Part shown: piece by piece, positions 34,462 through 42,553 of the stretch | Numbering within the stretch: position 1 is the first letter of the stretch | Layout: each line of letters opens with the position of its first letter | Source: Marinobacter salinus | GTDB lineage: Bacteria; Pseudomonadota; Gammaproteobacteria; Pseudomonadales; Oleiphilaceae | Direction: 5' to 3' | Assembly: GCF_001854125.1 (NCBI RefSeq) | Contig: NZ_CP017715.1 | Location: forward strand, 4,057,006 to 4,121,005 | Length of the DNA: 64,000 bases | Notes under the pieces: generated by a model | Told to the model about the DNA's origin: nothing | Databases searched by the model: none | What the model saw: the letters and a program-made list of their open reading frames with translations, nothing else | Made by a program: the position numbers and the translations under genes

Positions 34462-35289
34462 CTATTCCCGGTCCCTGCCAGCAACCTGCCTCGTCAGCTC
34501 CTCCAGCTGTTGCTGTACACCCTGGAGCTGGCGGGTAATCTCGTCCCGCTCGTCGTGGGCCTTCTGCGCCTCCTTGGCGTTCTGTTCTTCGCTCATGACC
34601 TCAAGAATTGCGCCGATCATCATGTTCAGGAACACGAAAGCAGTCAGGAAGATGAATGTCAGGTAGTAAATCCAGCTGAGCGGGTATTGCTCCATGGTGG
34701 CATACATGACGTCCGTCCAGTCTTCAAAGGTGGCTACCCGGAACAGCGTGAGCATGGCAATGGCGACATCGCCCCATAGCTTGTCATCGACGCTGGCGAA
34801 GAACATCGAGCCCATGGCCGCGTAGATATAGAAAATAATGAACATCAGCAGAGCGATGTAGCCCATGCGCGGGATGGCTTTTAACAGGGAGTTGATCAGA
34901 AAGCGCAGCTCCGGCACCACCGACACCAGACGCAACACCCGGAACACTCTCAACAGACGCCCCAGCAACACTGCTTCCGAGTTGTCGAGCGGAATCAGGC
35001 TGCCGATGACCACCAGGGTATCGAACAGGTTCCAGCCGTCGAGGAGAAAGCGCCGTTTGACCGGGCTGGCAGAAAAGCGGAACAGAATCTCGATCAGGAA
35101 AAACACGGTGATGGCGTTGTCCATCACCGTCAGGCTCTGTTCCACCAGGACTGGCAAGTCGTAGGTCTTGGCGCCGATGGTCAGTGCGGACAGGATGATG
35201 ATGGTGATCACCAAAGTCTGAAAGATCTTGCTGGATTCGATTTGGCGCAACTGGTTGAAGCCTGAGGCAGGGTTCATTTCCGGGGACAT
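34462..35289 (-). CDS. Voltage-gated cation channel, BacNav-like ion transporter
   Basis: The 275-residue six-helix channel subunit has an S4 voltage sensor with Arg at 111, 114, 117 and 120 (RLLRVFRVLRLVS). The pore loop has selectivity filter T187-F-E-D-W191, S6 is about 205-230, and a Gln/Glu-rich C-terminal coiled coil (about 234-270) is suited to tetramer assembly. The usual sodium-channel filter is TLESW; here Asp replaces Ser after the ring Glu. Ion selectivity cannot be read with certainty. Convergent with the SirB2-like gene. Confidence 0.88.
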   Translation of the reverse strand: MSPEMNPASGFNQLRQIESSKIFQTLVITIIILSALTIGAKTYDLPVLVEQSLTVMDNAITVFFLIEILFRFSASPVKRRFLLDGWNLFDTLVVIGSLIPLDNSEAVLLGRLLRVFRVLRLVSVVPELRFLINSLLKAIPRMGYIALLMFIIFYIYAAMGSMFFASVDDKLWGDVAIAMLTLFRVATFEDWTDVMYATMEQYPLSWIYYLTFIFLTAFVFLNMMIGAILEVMSEEQNAKEAQKAHDERDEITRQLQGVQQQLEELTRQVAGRDRE

Positions 35290-35365
35290 ACGTTAACGCT
35301 CCAGAGGTAGTCGGGCAGCAGACAGAGGCTCGCCGAGCTCCTGTGTGAACGCGGATTATACGCGA

Positions 35366-35392
35366 AAAAAAGCCCCCGAAGACGGGGGCGGC
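35366..35392 (-). terminator. Terminator after first narK-type gene
   Basis: On the reverse strand GCCCCCG pairs with CGGGGGC around a 4-base loop and is followed by seven T residues. It lies 23 bp past the stop codon. Confidence 0.88.
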
Positions 35393-35414
35393 GAGGCGAA
35401 ATCAACAATTCCGG

Positions 35415-36737
35415 TTACGGTTTTTTTCGATTCAGTGGGTAGAAAAGTTGGGGAGAGGCCAGCTCCGGCAGATCGGTTCTCTCCTCGTTGGCAGCCCACT
35501 CGACCCGCTCTGCGGACCGGATGGCATAATGCATCCAGATCAGGGCAGCAGCGACGATGACGAACATCAGCATAAAGCAGCTCTGCCAGATGCCAGTGAG
35601 ATCATTCAGTGCGCCGAAGGTCAGTGGAAGAATAAAGCCGCCGAGGCCCCCGATCATACCCACCACGCCGCCGACGGCGCCCACATGCATGGGGTAATAC
35701 ACGGGAATGTGCTTGTAGACCGCGGCCTTGCCCAGGGACATGAAGAAGCCGAGGGTGAAGATCAGTGCCACGAACATTGGCAGGCTCATCGCCAGGGTAA
35801 AGCGGATATCGCCTTCGATGCCATTCACCACATACTCCGTGGGCGGGTAGCTCAGCAGAAAGGTGCATACAACCGAGGCGCCGAAGGTCCAGTACATGAC
35901 CCGGCGGGCGCCGAAGCGGTCCGACATCCAGCCTCCCAGGATGCGAAACAGCGATGCCGGGATGGTGTAGAGCGCCGCGATTATACCTGCAGTCTTGATG
36001 TCCAGTCCGTAGACGCCGATCAGGAAGTGGGGTAGCCAGAGTGCCAGGGCGACAAAGGCGCCGAACACGAAGAAATAATACAGGGCAAATCGCCAGACCC
36101 TCAGCTCACGGAGTGGCTCCATCTGCTCCATGAAGGATTTGGCCTTGGTGCCGGCCCGCTCGGCCGCCATTGGGTCTTCTTTGGCAAGGAGTATGAAGAT
36201 CACACCCATGACTGCCAGCACAGTGGCGTAGATCTGTGCAGTACTCTCCCACCCGAAGGCGACCAGCAGGAATGGGGCCCCGAAGTTGGTCACCGCAGCA
36301 CCCACATTGCCCGCGCCAAAAATCCCCAGAGCAGTTCCCTGGCGTTCCGGTTCAAACCATGCCGCCGTGTAGGCGACCCCGACGATAAAGGCCCCGCCAG
36401 CCAGGCCAACCCCCAGGGCGCCCACCAGCAACATAAGGTAAGTGGTTGCGAAGGTGAGCAAATACACGCACGCGGCAGTAGTGAGCATCAGGATGCCGAA
36501 CACCCAACGGCCCCCGTAGCGGTCCGTCCAGATGCCCAGGAACAGCCGGCTGATAGAGCCGGTGAGAATAGGGGTGGCCATCAGCAGGCCAAGCTGGGTA
36601 TCCGACAGCCCCAGGTCTTCGCTGAGTCGGATGCCAATAATCGAGAAAATGGTCCACACCGCAAAGCACAGGGTGAAGGCAAACGTGGATAAACCGAGCG
36701 CACGGTTTTGTTCTGACTTTGACGGGATGTTGGCCAT
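35415..36737 (-). CDS. narK: NarK-type nitrate/nitrite MFS transporter
   Basis: A 440-residue major-facilitator protein with 12 membrane helices. The nitrate/nitrite-porter signature GIFGAGNVGAAVTNFGAPF is in helix 5 and MGKAAVYKHIPVYYP in the second half. ATG 36737 is preferred because GGAGGG and GGAG sequences precede it; the frame is open to 36764. Transport direction (import or nitrite export) cannot be read. It is one of three NarK-type carriers within 6 kb, divergent from usp-narK. Confidence 0.85.
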   Translation of the reverse strand: MANIPSKSEQNRALGLSTFAFTLCFAVWTIFSIIGIRLSEDLGLSDTQLGLLMATPILTGSISRLFLGIWTDRYGGRWVFGILMLTTAACVYLLTFATTYLMLLVGALGVGLAGGAFIVGVAYTAAWFEPERQGTALGIFGAGNVGAAVTNFGAPFLLVAFGWESTAQIYATVLAVMGVIFILLAKEDPMAAERAGTKAKSFMEQMEPLRELRVWRFALYYFFVFGAFVALALWLPHFLIGVYGLDIKTAGIIAALYTIPASLFRILGGWMSDRFGARRVMYWTFGASVVCTFLLSYPPTEYVVNGIEGDIRFTLAMSLPMFVALIFTLGFFMSLGKAAVYKHIPVYYPMHVGAVGGVVGMIGGLGGFILPLTFGALNDLTGIWQSCFMLMFVIVAAALIWMHYAIRSAERVEWAANEERTDLPELASPQLFYPLNRKKP

Positions 36738-36825
36738 GCTCCGTTCCCTCCGGACTTTGATCAAATGACGTCTGAAAACACCTCTTAAACCTTAACAAAA
36801 ACAGGGTCTTTCGATGCGGGGCATT

Positions 36826-36837
36826 GGAGGTACCTCC
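36826..36837. promoter_or_regulatory. Perfect palindrome GGAGGTACCTCC upstream of narK
   Basis: A 12-bp perfect palindrome about 90 bp before the narK start. Each strand contains TACCTCC, a 6-of-7 match to a NarL heptamer, arranged back to back. It could be a NarL-type or other dimeric site. Confidence 0.35.
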
Positions 36838-36927
36838 TGCTGGGTGCGCTGGTGGTAGGCGATTGGGGTTTTTTGTAGCCAGGGGGATAGGCCTTTGATT
36901 TCTCTCGTGGGGTAGGCGCTATCAAGG

Positions 36928-36941
36928 TTGATTTACGTCAA
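36928..36941 (+). promoter_or_regulatory. Fnr/Anr box for usp-narK
   Basis: TTGAT-TTAC-GTCAA matches TTGAT-N4-ATCAA at 9 of 10 positions. A GCTAAT -10-like hexamer lies at 36965-36970, 30.5 bp from the box centre to its first base, as expected for a class II promoter near -41.5. It may also serve the divergent narK. Confidence 0.75.
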
Positions 36942-37035
36942 ATATGGTCGGCACCTGAGTGTGGGCTAATGCTGACAGATATCAATGGGCGCCTCTCGCA
37001 GGGGCGTCGAAAGCGCCTTTGGGAGAACCCGCAAA

Positions 37036-37497
37036 ATGAAAATCATGATTGCCTACGACGGTTCGCGGAATGCCAGGTTGGCACTGGCCCAGACCATCAC
37101 CATGTTCCGCGACCTCAAGCCCGTAATCACCCTGGTTGCAGTGGCTGAAAATCCCCGGGATATCACATCCGGAAATGAGGACCTGTTCCAGCAGGAAGTG
37201 GCTGATCTGAAGGGGCATCTCGCAGAGGCCATGGAGGTGTGCCAGCAGGAGCAGATCGCGGCTGAAACCATGCTTCTGGAGGGCGACCCCAGAAAGATGC
37301 TGCTGTATGCAGCGGAGAAAAAAATCCACCCGGAGATGTTGGTAATTGCACGCCACAGCCATGAGCCGGATGGTGGCTTCATTGCCCGCTCGCTGACCTA
37401 TTTCGTGGACGAACTGGACTACATGACCTTCGGCAGCGTGAGTTCCTTCCTCGCCCGCCGTATCCAGTGCCCGCTTCTTATTCTGCCCAGCCGTTGA
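37036..37497 (+). CDS. Universal stress protein
   Basis: A 153-residue UspA-fold protein starts MKIMIAYDGSRNARLALAQ. The late region with YFVDELDYMTFGSVSSFLARRIQCPLLILP lacks the classical G-x2-G-x9-G(S/T) ATP loop in clear form, though GSVSSFL keeps part of it. Immediately behind an Fnr-type box and 46 bp before a narK-type gene, it probably belongs to an anaerobic regulon; usp-nitrate-transporter pairs occur in denitrifiers. Confidence 0.83.
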   Translation: MKIMIAYDGSRNARLALAQTITMFRDLKPVITLVAVAENPRDITSGNEDLFQQEVADLKGHLAEAMEVCQQEQIAAETMLLEGDPRKMLLYAAEKKIHPEMLVIARHSHEPDGGFIARSLTYFVDELDYMTFGSVSSFLARRIQCPLLILPSR

Positions 37498-37543
37498 GCC
37501 TGGGGCTTAACCGCTTCTGTATCTGAAAGCCCGGGAGGCTGAC

Positions 37544-39046
37544 ATGAAAGTCGCAGACGTTTTCCACGTCAAGAACCCGGAGATCAGGGCTTTGCACCTG
37601 ACCTGGATTGCATTCTTTATAACCTTCTATGTGTGGTTCAACATGGCGCCGCTGGCATCCAGCATGCTCAAGAGCGTCAACTGGCTTACCGCAGACGATC
37701 TTCGCCTGTTTGCGATCTGCAACGTGGCGCTGACCATACCTGCCCGGATTATCGTGGGCATGGCTCTGGACCGTTTCGGGCCCCGGCGCGTGTTCTCTGT
37801 ATTGATGGTGTTGATGTCCATTCCGGCGCTGGTGTTTGCCTTCGGTAACACCATGACACAGCTCCTGGTCAGCCGCCTGGTGCTCAGCTCCATCGGTGCC
37901 AGCTTTGTGGTGGGCATCCACATGACCGCCATGTGGTTCAAACCGAAAGACATCGGCTTTGCCGAAGGCTTCTATGCGGGTTGGGGCAATTTCGGTTCCG
38001 CCGCTGCTGCAATCACTCTGCCGACCATCGCCCTGCAAATGTATGGCGGTGAAGATGGCTGGCGCTGGGCGATCGCCCAGAGCGCGATCGTGATGGCGGC
38101 CTACGGCGTTTACTACTGGTTTGCGATTACCGACGGTCCTGTTGGCACTGTTCACCGCAAGCCTCGCAAGGCCGTGGCACTGGAGGTCAGCAGTTGGGGC
38201 GACATGATCAAGCTGATCCTCTGGACCATTCCGCTGGTCGGTGTGCTCGGCATCCTGGTATGGCGCATCGAGAACATGGGGTACCTGAGCGCCACCGGAG
38301 CTGCGATCTGCTACACCATGATCGTGGCCATTGTGTGCTATCAGATTATCCAGATTCTCCGGGTAAACGTTCCGTTGCTCAAACAGGGCGTGCCTGAGGA
38401 CGACAAATACCCATTCAACAGTGTGGCTGCGCTAAACAGCACGTACTTCGCCAACTTTGGTGCCGAGCTGGCAGTGGTGTCCATGCTGCCGATGTTCTTC
38501 GAGGAAACCTGGAGCCTGAGTGCGACCGCCGCTGGCCTTATCGCTGCCTCCTTCGCTTTCGTGAACCTGGTGGCACGCCCGATGGGTGGCCTGGTTTCAG
38601 ACCGTATGGGCAACCGCCGGTTTGTGATGCTCAGCTACATGTTTGGCATCTCGGTGGGCTTCGCGCTGATGGGTCTGATGAACTCTAACTGGCCGCTGAT
38701 TATTGCCGTGGGCATTACCGTATTCACCTCGTTCTTCGTGCAGGGTGCCGAGGGTGCAACCTTTGGCATCATCCCCTCCATCAAGCGACGCCTCACCGGG
38801 CAGATCTCCGGTATGGCCGGGGCTTATGGCAACGTGGGTGCAGTGGTGTACCTGACCATCTTCACCTTCGTAACCCCGACTCAGTTCTTCTACATCATTG
38901 CCGGCGGCGCCTTCATCAGTTGGCTGTTATGCATGATGTGGCTGAAAGAGCCGGAATCAGGGTTTGCAGACGAATACCAGGTGTCCTCTGTGGACCTCCA
39001 GATTGAAGAGGAAGAGCGTCGCCGGCAGGCTGCCGCTATCAGCTAA
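37544..39046 (+). CDS. NarK2-type nitrate/nitrite MFS transporter
   Basis: A 500-residue MFS protein with about 12 membrane helices. Helix 2 Arg lies in LTIPARIIVGMALDRFGPRR, the nitrate signature in FYAGWGNFGSAAAA, and the second-half signature GAYGNVGAVVYL. A larger loop (about 215-300) separates the halves. GGGAGG lies seven bases before ATG. It follows the usp gene by 46 bp and is probably co-transcribed under the same Fnr-type box. A terminator follows. Confidence 0.88.
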   Translation: MKVADVFHVKNPEIRALHLTWIAFFITFYVWFNMAPLASSMLKSVNWLTADDLRLFAICNVALTIPARIIVGMALDRFGPRRVFSVLMVLMSIPALVFAFGNTMTQLLVSRLVLSSIGASFVVGIHMTAMWFKPKDIGFAEGFYAGWGNFGSAAAAITLPTIALQMYGGEDGWRWAIAQSAIVMAAYGVYYWFAITDGPVGTVHRKPRKAVALEVSSWGDMIKLILWTIPLVGVLGILVWRIENMGYLSATGAAICYTMIVAIVCYQIIQILRVNVPLLKQGVPEDDKYPFNSVAALNSTYFANFGAELAVVSMLPMFFEETWSLSATAAGLIAASFAFVNLVARPMGGLVSDRMGNRRFVMLSYMFGISVGFALMGLMNSNWPLIIAVGITVFTSFFVQGAEGATFGIIPSIKRRLTGQISGMAGAYGNVGAVVYLTIFTFVTPTQFFYIIAGGAFISWLLCMMWLKEPESGFADEYQVSSVDLQIEEEERRRQAAAIS

Positions 39047-39063
39047 CCCGGCACTGTCGAAGA

Positions 39064-39103
39064 AAAGGCCGCCGAGGCATTGCCCGGCGGCCTTTTTTTT
39101 GTT
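39064..39103 (+). terminator. Terminator after usp-narK
   Basis: AGGCCGCCG pairs with CGGCGGCCT around a loop and is followed by eight T residues. Confidence 0.9.
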
Positions 39104-39116
39104 TGTGTGCCTCAGA

Positions 39117-39533
39117 TCAGAAGTGATCGTAGCCGAATTTCATGTAAGTGATTCCAGGATTCAGAACCAACCTCCAGGCCAGTTCGATATCGTCGCTGAA
39201 CTCCCAGTCATAGGCTCTTACCGTATCCGTCAGGCAGTCGAGCCAGAGGTCGTAGAGGTGGGGCTTAACATTGAGATAGCGGGCGCTGTGCAGGCAGGCA
39301 ATTCGGTGGAGGACATCGTCAACGCTGCCGCTGGCGTAGAATGCTATGAGACTGAAAAAGGATTTTTTCAGCATGCTTCGCTGAACTGCCATGTCTGTAT
39401 TACGAAACAGTATCCGTACTTCTGGCGAAGACATCAGGAATCGGCGGTAGAAGGCTTCAAAAAAGTCAGGGGCTCCAGGAGGGGGGTGAAGGACGCGTTC
39501 GTAACTTGCGTCAAAGAGCTCTTCGAAGGACAT
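39117..39533 (-). CDS. Globin-family protein
   Basis: A 138-residue all-helical protein with globin traits: an N-terminal helix MSFEELFDASYERVL, FFEAFYRRFLMSSPEVRILF, a probable proximal His in CLHSARYLNVKPHLYDLWLDCLTDTV and a Trp-containing final helix. It fits single-domain bacterial globins of unknown ligand role. Lying between two nitrate carriers, a role in nitric-oxide or oxygen binding is plausible but not shown. Confidence 0.72.
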   Translation of the reverse strand: MSFEELFDASYERVLHPPPGAPDFFEAFYRRFLMSSPEVRILFRNTDMAVQRSMLKKSFFSLIAFYASGSVDDVLHRIACLHSARYLNVKPHLYDLWLDCLTDTVRAYDWEFSDDIELAWRLVLNPGITYMKFGYDHF

Positions 39534-39645
39534 GGCAGGCTCCCTGATTCTGTTGAACTTTAAACCATTATCTTAAATCTAGCATTTGCCAGCCAATCCG
39601 TCATTTGTCAGGTGAAGCGGGCAGCCTGTGGTGGGATGTTGCAGA

Positions 39646-39676
39646 CAAAAAAACGGCGCCCTTGACGGGCGCCGGT
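39646..39676 (-). terminator. Terminator after third narK-type gene
   Basis: CGGCGCCC (39654-39661) and GGGCGCCG (39667-39674) form a perfect 8-bp stem followed on the reverse strand by seven T residues. Confidence 0.9.
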
Positions 39677-39694
39677 TTATACGCGAACTCAGTA

Positions 39695-41287
39695 TCAAGG
39701 ATTCTTTATGTACGCGTTCTTGCGCAGATAGAACCACCAGTTAACCACCAGGCAGAGCGCGTAGAATACTGCAAACCCGTACATGGCCACTTCCGGAGTG
39801 CCAGCCTGAATTTCCTGGCCCATAACCCGTGGCGCAATGAAGGCACCGTAGGCTGCAACCGCTGAGGTCCAGCCTAGAACCGGCCCTTTCTGTTGCTGGT
39901 TGAAGATGAACCCGATACTGCGGAAAGTGGAGCCATTGCCGATACCGCTGGCCGCAAACATGATGATGAACAGAATCAGGAAGGGCGCAAAGTAGGCGTT
40001 CGGATCGGTTGAGTTATACGCCAGCATCATCACATAGCCGGTGGCCACGGAGGCTATCACCATGACCACCGAGATGATCTGGGTAACGATGGAGCCGCCG
40101 ACCTTGTCGGAGATCCAGCCGCCGACAGGGCGGATGAGGGCGCCCACAAACGGTCCCATCCAGGCCCAGGTCAATGCGCTCGGCGCATCAGGGTTTACCA
40201 CCCGGGTTACGGTGCCGTCGGCAGCGACGTCCATCATGTTGCCGAAGATAACACTGATGGACAGCGGCAGCGCAGCGGAGAAACCGATGAAAGAACCGAA
40301 GGTGAGGATGTAGAGCACGGTCATGGACCAGGTGTGCTTGTTGCTGAAGATCGCAAACTGGTTCTGTATGTTGGGCTTGATGTCGCCCGGGATCAGGCGC
40401 AGAAGAATCAATGTGAGAATGATGGTCAGCGGTAGGGCCAGCCACATATTCAGCACGCTCAGGACCCAGACGCCGGCAACAGACGCCAGGAGGCCAACCC
40501 CATAGAGTCCGAGGATCTTGCCAAACGCTGAAAGAGGGTTGCCTGGATTTGGAGTAACCACTTTCAGGTTGTTCATGCCGAACCATCCGGCAAACGCCAG
40601 CGGAATCAGGAACACCAGCCAGATAAAGCCGGCGTTCTGGATCCAGGTGTCAGTGCCTGCCTCGATACGGCCAATCAGCGTGCCGCTCGGGCTTTGCAGT
40701 TGCATCGGATCACCTGCCAGGGCGCCGAAAATACCAACGGTCATCACCAGCGGAATCACCACCTGCATGGTGGTCACGCCGAAGTTACCCAGCCCGGCGT
40801 TCATACCCAGGCCATAACCTTGCTTGCTTTTCGGGTAGAAGGTGCTGATGTTGCTCATGGAGCAGGCGAAGTTACCGCCACCAATACCCGAGAGCAATGC
40901 CAGGGCCTGGAAAACGATGAAGGGCGTGTCCGGATTCATCAGGGCGAAGCCGGTGCCAGCCGCCGGGATCATCAGCAGCGCCGTGGTCAGGAATACGGTG
41001 TTGCGCCCGCCGGCAATCTTGATCATGAACGAGGCGGGAATCCGCAAGGTGGCGCCAGACAGTCCTGCAATCGCAGAAAGGGTAAATAGCTGGTCAATGC
41101 TGAAGGGAAAGCCCAGGTTCTTCATCTGGGTGGTGATCATTCCCCACATCAGCCAGACGGCAAAGCCTATCAGCAGGCTGGGTATGGAAATCCACAGGTT
41201 GCGGGAGGCTATGCGTTTGCCCTCCCGCTCCCAGAATTCTTCGCTTTCGACATCCCAGTGTTCGATGTCCGCGTTGGTTTTCGCCAT
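39695..41287 (-). CDS. NarK/NarU-type nitrate/nitrite antiporter, long form
   Basis: A 530-residue MFS protein starts MAKTNADIEHWDVESEEFWE, a cytosolic N-terminal segment typical of the long NarK/NarU type. Arg lies in TLRIPASFMIKIAGGRN, the nitrate signature in GMNAGLGNFGVTTMQV, and WAWMGPFVGALIRPVGGWISDKVGG in the second half. ATG 41287 follows GGGAG by eight bases; the longer frame is unsupported. Upstream are an Fnr-type box and a NarL heptamer TACCCAT (41311-41317). Confidence 0.9.
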   Translation of the reverse strand: MAKTNADIEHWDVESEEFWEREGKRIASRNLWISIPSLLIGFAVWLMWGMITTQMKNLGFPFSIDQLFTLSAIAGLSGATLRIPASFMIKIAGGRNTVFLTTALLMIPAAGTGFALMNPDTPFIVFQALALLSGIGGGNFACSMSNISTFYPKSKQGYGLGMNAGLGNFGVTTMQVVIPLVMTVGIFGALAGDPMQLQSPSGTLIGRIEAGTDTWIQNAGFIWLVFLIPLAFAGWFGMNNLKVVTPNPGNPLSAFGKILGLYGVGLLASVAGVWVLSVLNMWLALPLTIILTLILLRLIPGDIKPNIQNQFAIFSNKHTWSMTVLYILTFGSFIGFSAALPLSISVIFGNMMDVAADGTVTRVVNPDAPSALTWAWMGPFVGALIRPVGGWISDKVGGSIVTQIISVVMVIASVATGYVMMLAYNSTDPNAYFAPFLILFIIMFAASGIGNGSTFRSIGFIFNQQQKGPVLGWTSAVAAYGAFIAPRVMGQEIQAGTPEVAMYGFAVFYALCLVVNWWFYLRKNAYIKNP

Positions 41288-41383
41288 GATTTTGACTCCC
41301 TCGGTTAACATACCCATGACCGCATTCAGGGCGGAATCCGGGCTTCTCGACACCATTGTGCAAAGAGGAGCAGGGAGTCATTC

Positions 41384-41397
41384 TTGATATTTCTCAA
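41384..41397 (-). promoter_or_regulatory. Fnr/Anr box for third narK-type gene
   Basis: TTGAT-ATTT-CTCAA (9 of 10 in TTGAT-N4-ATCAA) lies 97 bp before the start codon. A CACAAT -10-like hexamer is on the reverse strand at 41360-41355, 30.5 bp from the box centre, the same geometry as the usp-narK box. Confidence 0.7.
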
Positions 41398-41399
41398 GG

Positions 41400-41780
41400 A
41401 CAAACCGGTGTCCGGACCAGCTCGTTTACCGGACATATCCCGGTTGTGTTTTTGGCTTTTAAAATCTATAAAAATCAATTGGATGCGAAAGTAATATTCC
41501 GAAATGGGTAGGCAATCCCGCAGTCAGCGCAGTAGAGGTAGCCAATCATTTCCGGCGATTCTGGCTGTGTCGGAACCTGCTGCCAGCCACAGATAACCAA
41601 GGGCCAGAACCAGAAGATCGGGCCGGTTCCTGCAATGCCAAAGCTTCCAGCGGCTGGTCCGAACCACAATCAGAACAGCCGCGGCCCGGAGCTATTCGGA
41701 AAAGTAACACGGGATACACCGTTATGGCGGCGTCCTTGCTGGCTTGGGGTGTATTGATGGCAATGGTGTGGGGGGACTGA
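41400..41780. other. Intergenic stretch without a clear gene
   Basis: Two overlapping reverse-strand frames near 41475-41720 read open, one ending YLYCADCGIAYPFRNITF from a TTG codon and another with CSDC-type Cys pairs. Neither has a recognisable ribosome-binding site or family. It could hold a decayed gene; nothing firmer is visible. Confidence 0.3.
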
Positions 41781-42446
41781 TCAGGCTGTGTAGGGCAAAA
41801 CGCCGAAATAAATGGCGCTGAAATGGCAAGCGCTGCCGCCGATCACGAACAGGTGCCACACGGAGTGCATGTAGGGAATCCGGTCTGCCAGATAGAAGGC
41901 GACGCCGGCGGTGTAGACAACGCCGCCGGCGATGGTCAGGTTCAGAGCGGTTGCACTGAGGCTGGCAACCAGATCGGAGGAGGCAAAGATAATGAGCCAT
42001 CCCATGGCTAGATAGATGCCAACCCGTACCAGTTTGAACCTGTTTTTGAAAATGACCTTTAGCACAACGCCCGTGACTGCCAGCGACCAGATAACGGCAA
42101 ACAGTGTCCACCCAACGGTTCCACGCATGTTGACCAGCAGGAAAGGAGTATAAGTTCCGGCGATTAACAGGAAGATGGCGCAATGGTCGAGAGTCTTGAA
42201 CGTTTTTTTCAGTTCCGGCCGTCGTGCACCATGGTAAAGGGCTGACGCCATGTAAAGCAGAATCAGGGAAGCGCCGAAAATACTGAAGCTGACAATTTTC
42301 CAGATGTCGCCCAACCGGCTCGCGCCGGCAATGAGTGCAATGGTCCCTGCCACGCTGAGAATGGCGCCGGCTCCATGGGTGGCGCTGTTAATCCATTCTT
42401 CAATACGATGGTGGATGGGCTGTGAAGGGGGTTGTGTTGTCGTCAT
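41781..42446 (-). CDS. TrhA/hemolysin III family membrane protein (YqfA-like)
   Basis: A 221-residue protein with seven predicted membrane helices of the PAQR-like hemolysin III family: HRIEEWINSATHGAGAILS at the start, HCAIFLLIAGTYTPF in the middle and HLFVIGGSACHFSAIYFG at the end supply the His residues of the family metal site. E. coli YqfA is a FabR regulon member linked to membrane energetics. A FabR-like perfect palindrome lies 41 bp upstream of the ATG here. The first His lies at about residue 11. Confidence 0.87.
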   Translation of the reverse strand: MTTTQPPSQPIHHRIEEWINSATHGAGAILSVAGTIALIAGASRLGDIWKIVSFSIFGASLILLYMASALYHGARRPELKKTFKTLDHCAIFLLIAGTYTPFLLVNMRGTVGWTLFAVIWSLAVTGVVLKVIFKNRFKLVRVGIYLAMGWLIIFASSDLVASLSATALNLTIAGGVVYTAGVAFYLADRIPYMHSVWHLFVIGGSACHFSAIYFGVLPYTA

Positions 42447-42486
42447 TCAGGAGTGTCCATAGTAGCCATGGGCAAAAGGTACTTGA

Positions 42487-42502
42487 GCGTACACGTGTAC
42501 GC
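42487..42502. promoter_or_regulatory. FabR-like perfect palindrome GCGTACACGTGTACGC
   Basis: A 16-bp perfect palindrome, extended to AGCGTACACG on the left, lies 41 bp before the TrhA/YqfA-like start. The FabR (YijC) motif of enterics, found before fabA, fabB and yqfA, has the AGCGTACA/TGT-CGCT form. A close relative occurs at 30453-30470. Confidence 0.6.
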
Positions 42503-42553
42503 AATGGCTGAATATGACCATCCTGTGAAAAGGGTGAGAGAATCTGAATAAAC

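Noticed and set aside
36758..36767. TTTGATCAAA near the narK start as an Fnr box
   Set aside because: The halves lack the required four-base spacer, and it lies almost at the start codon.
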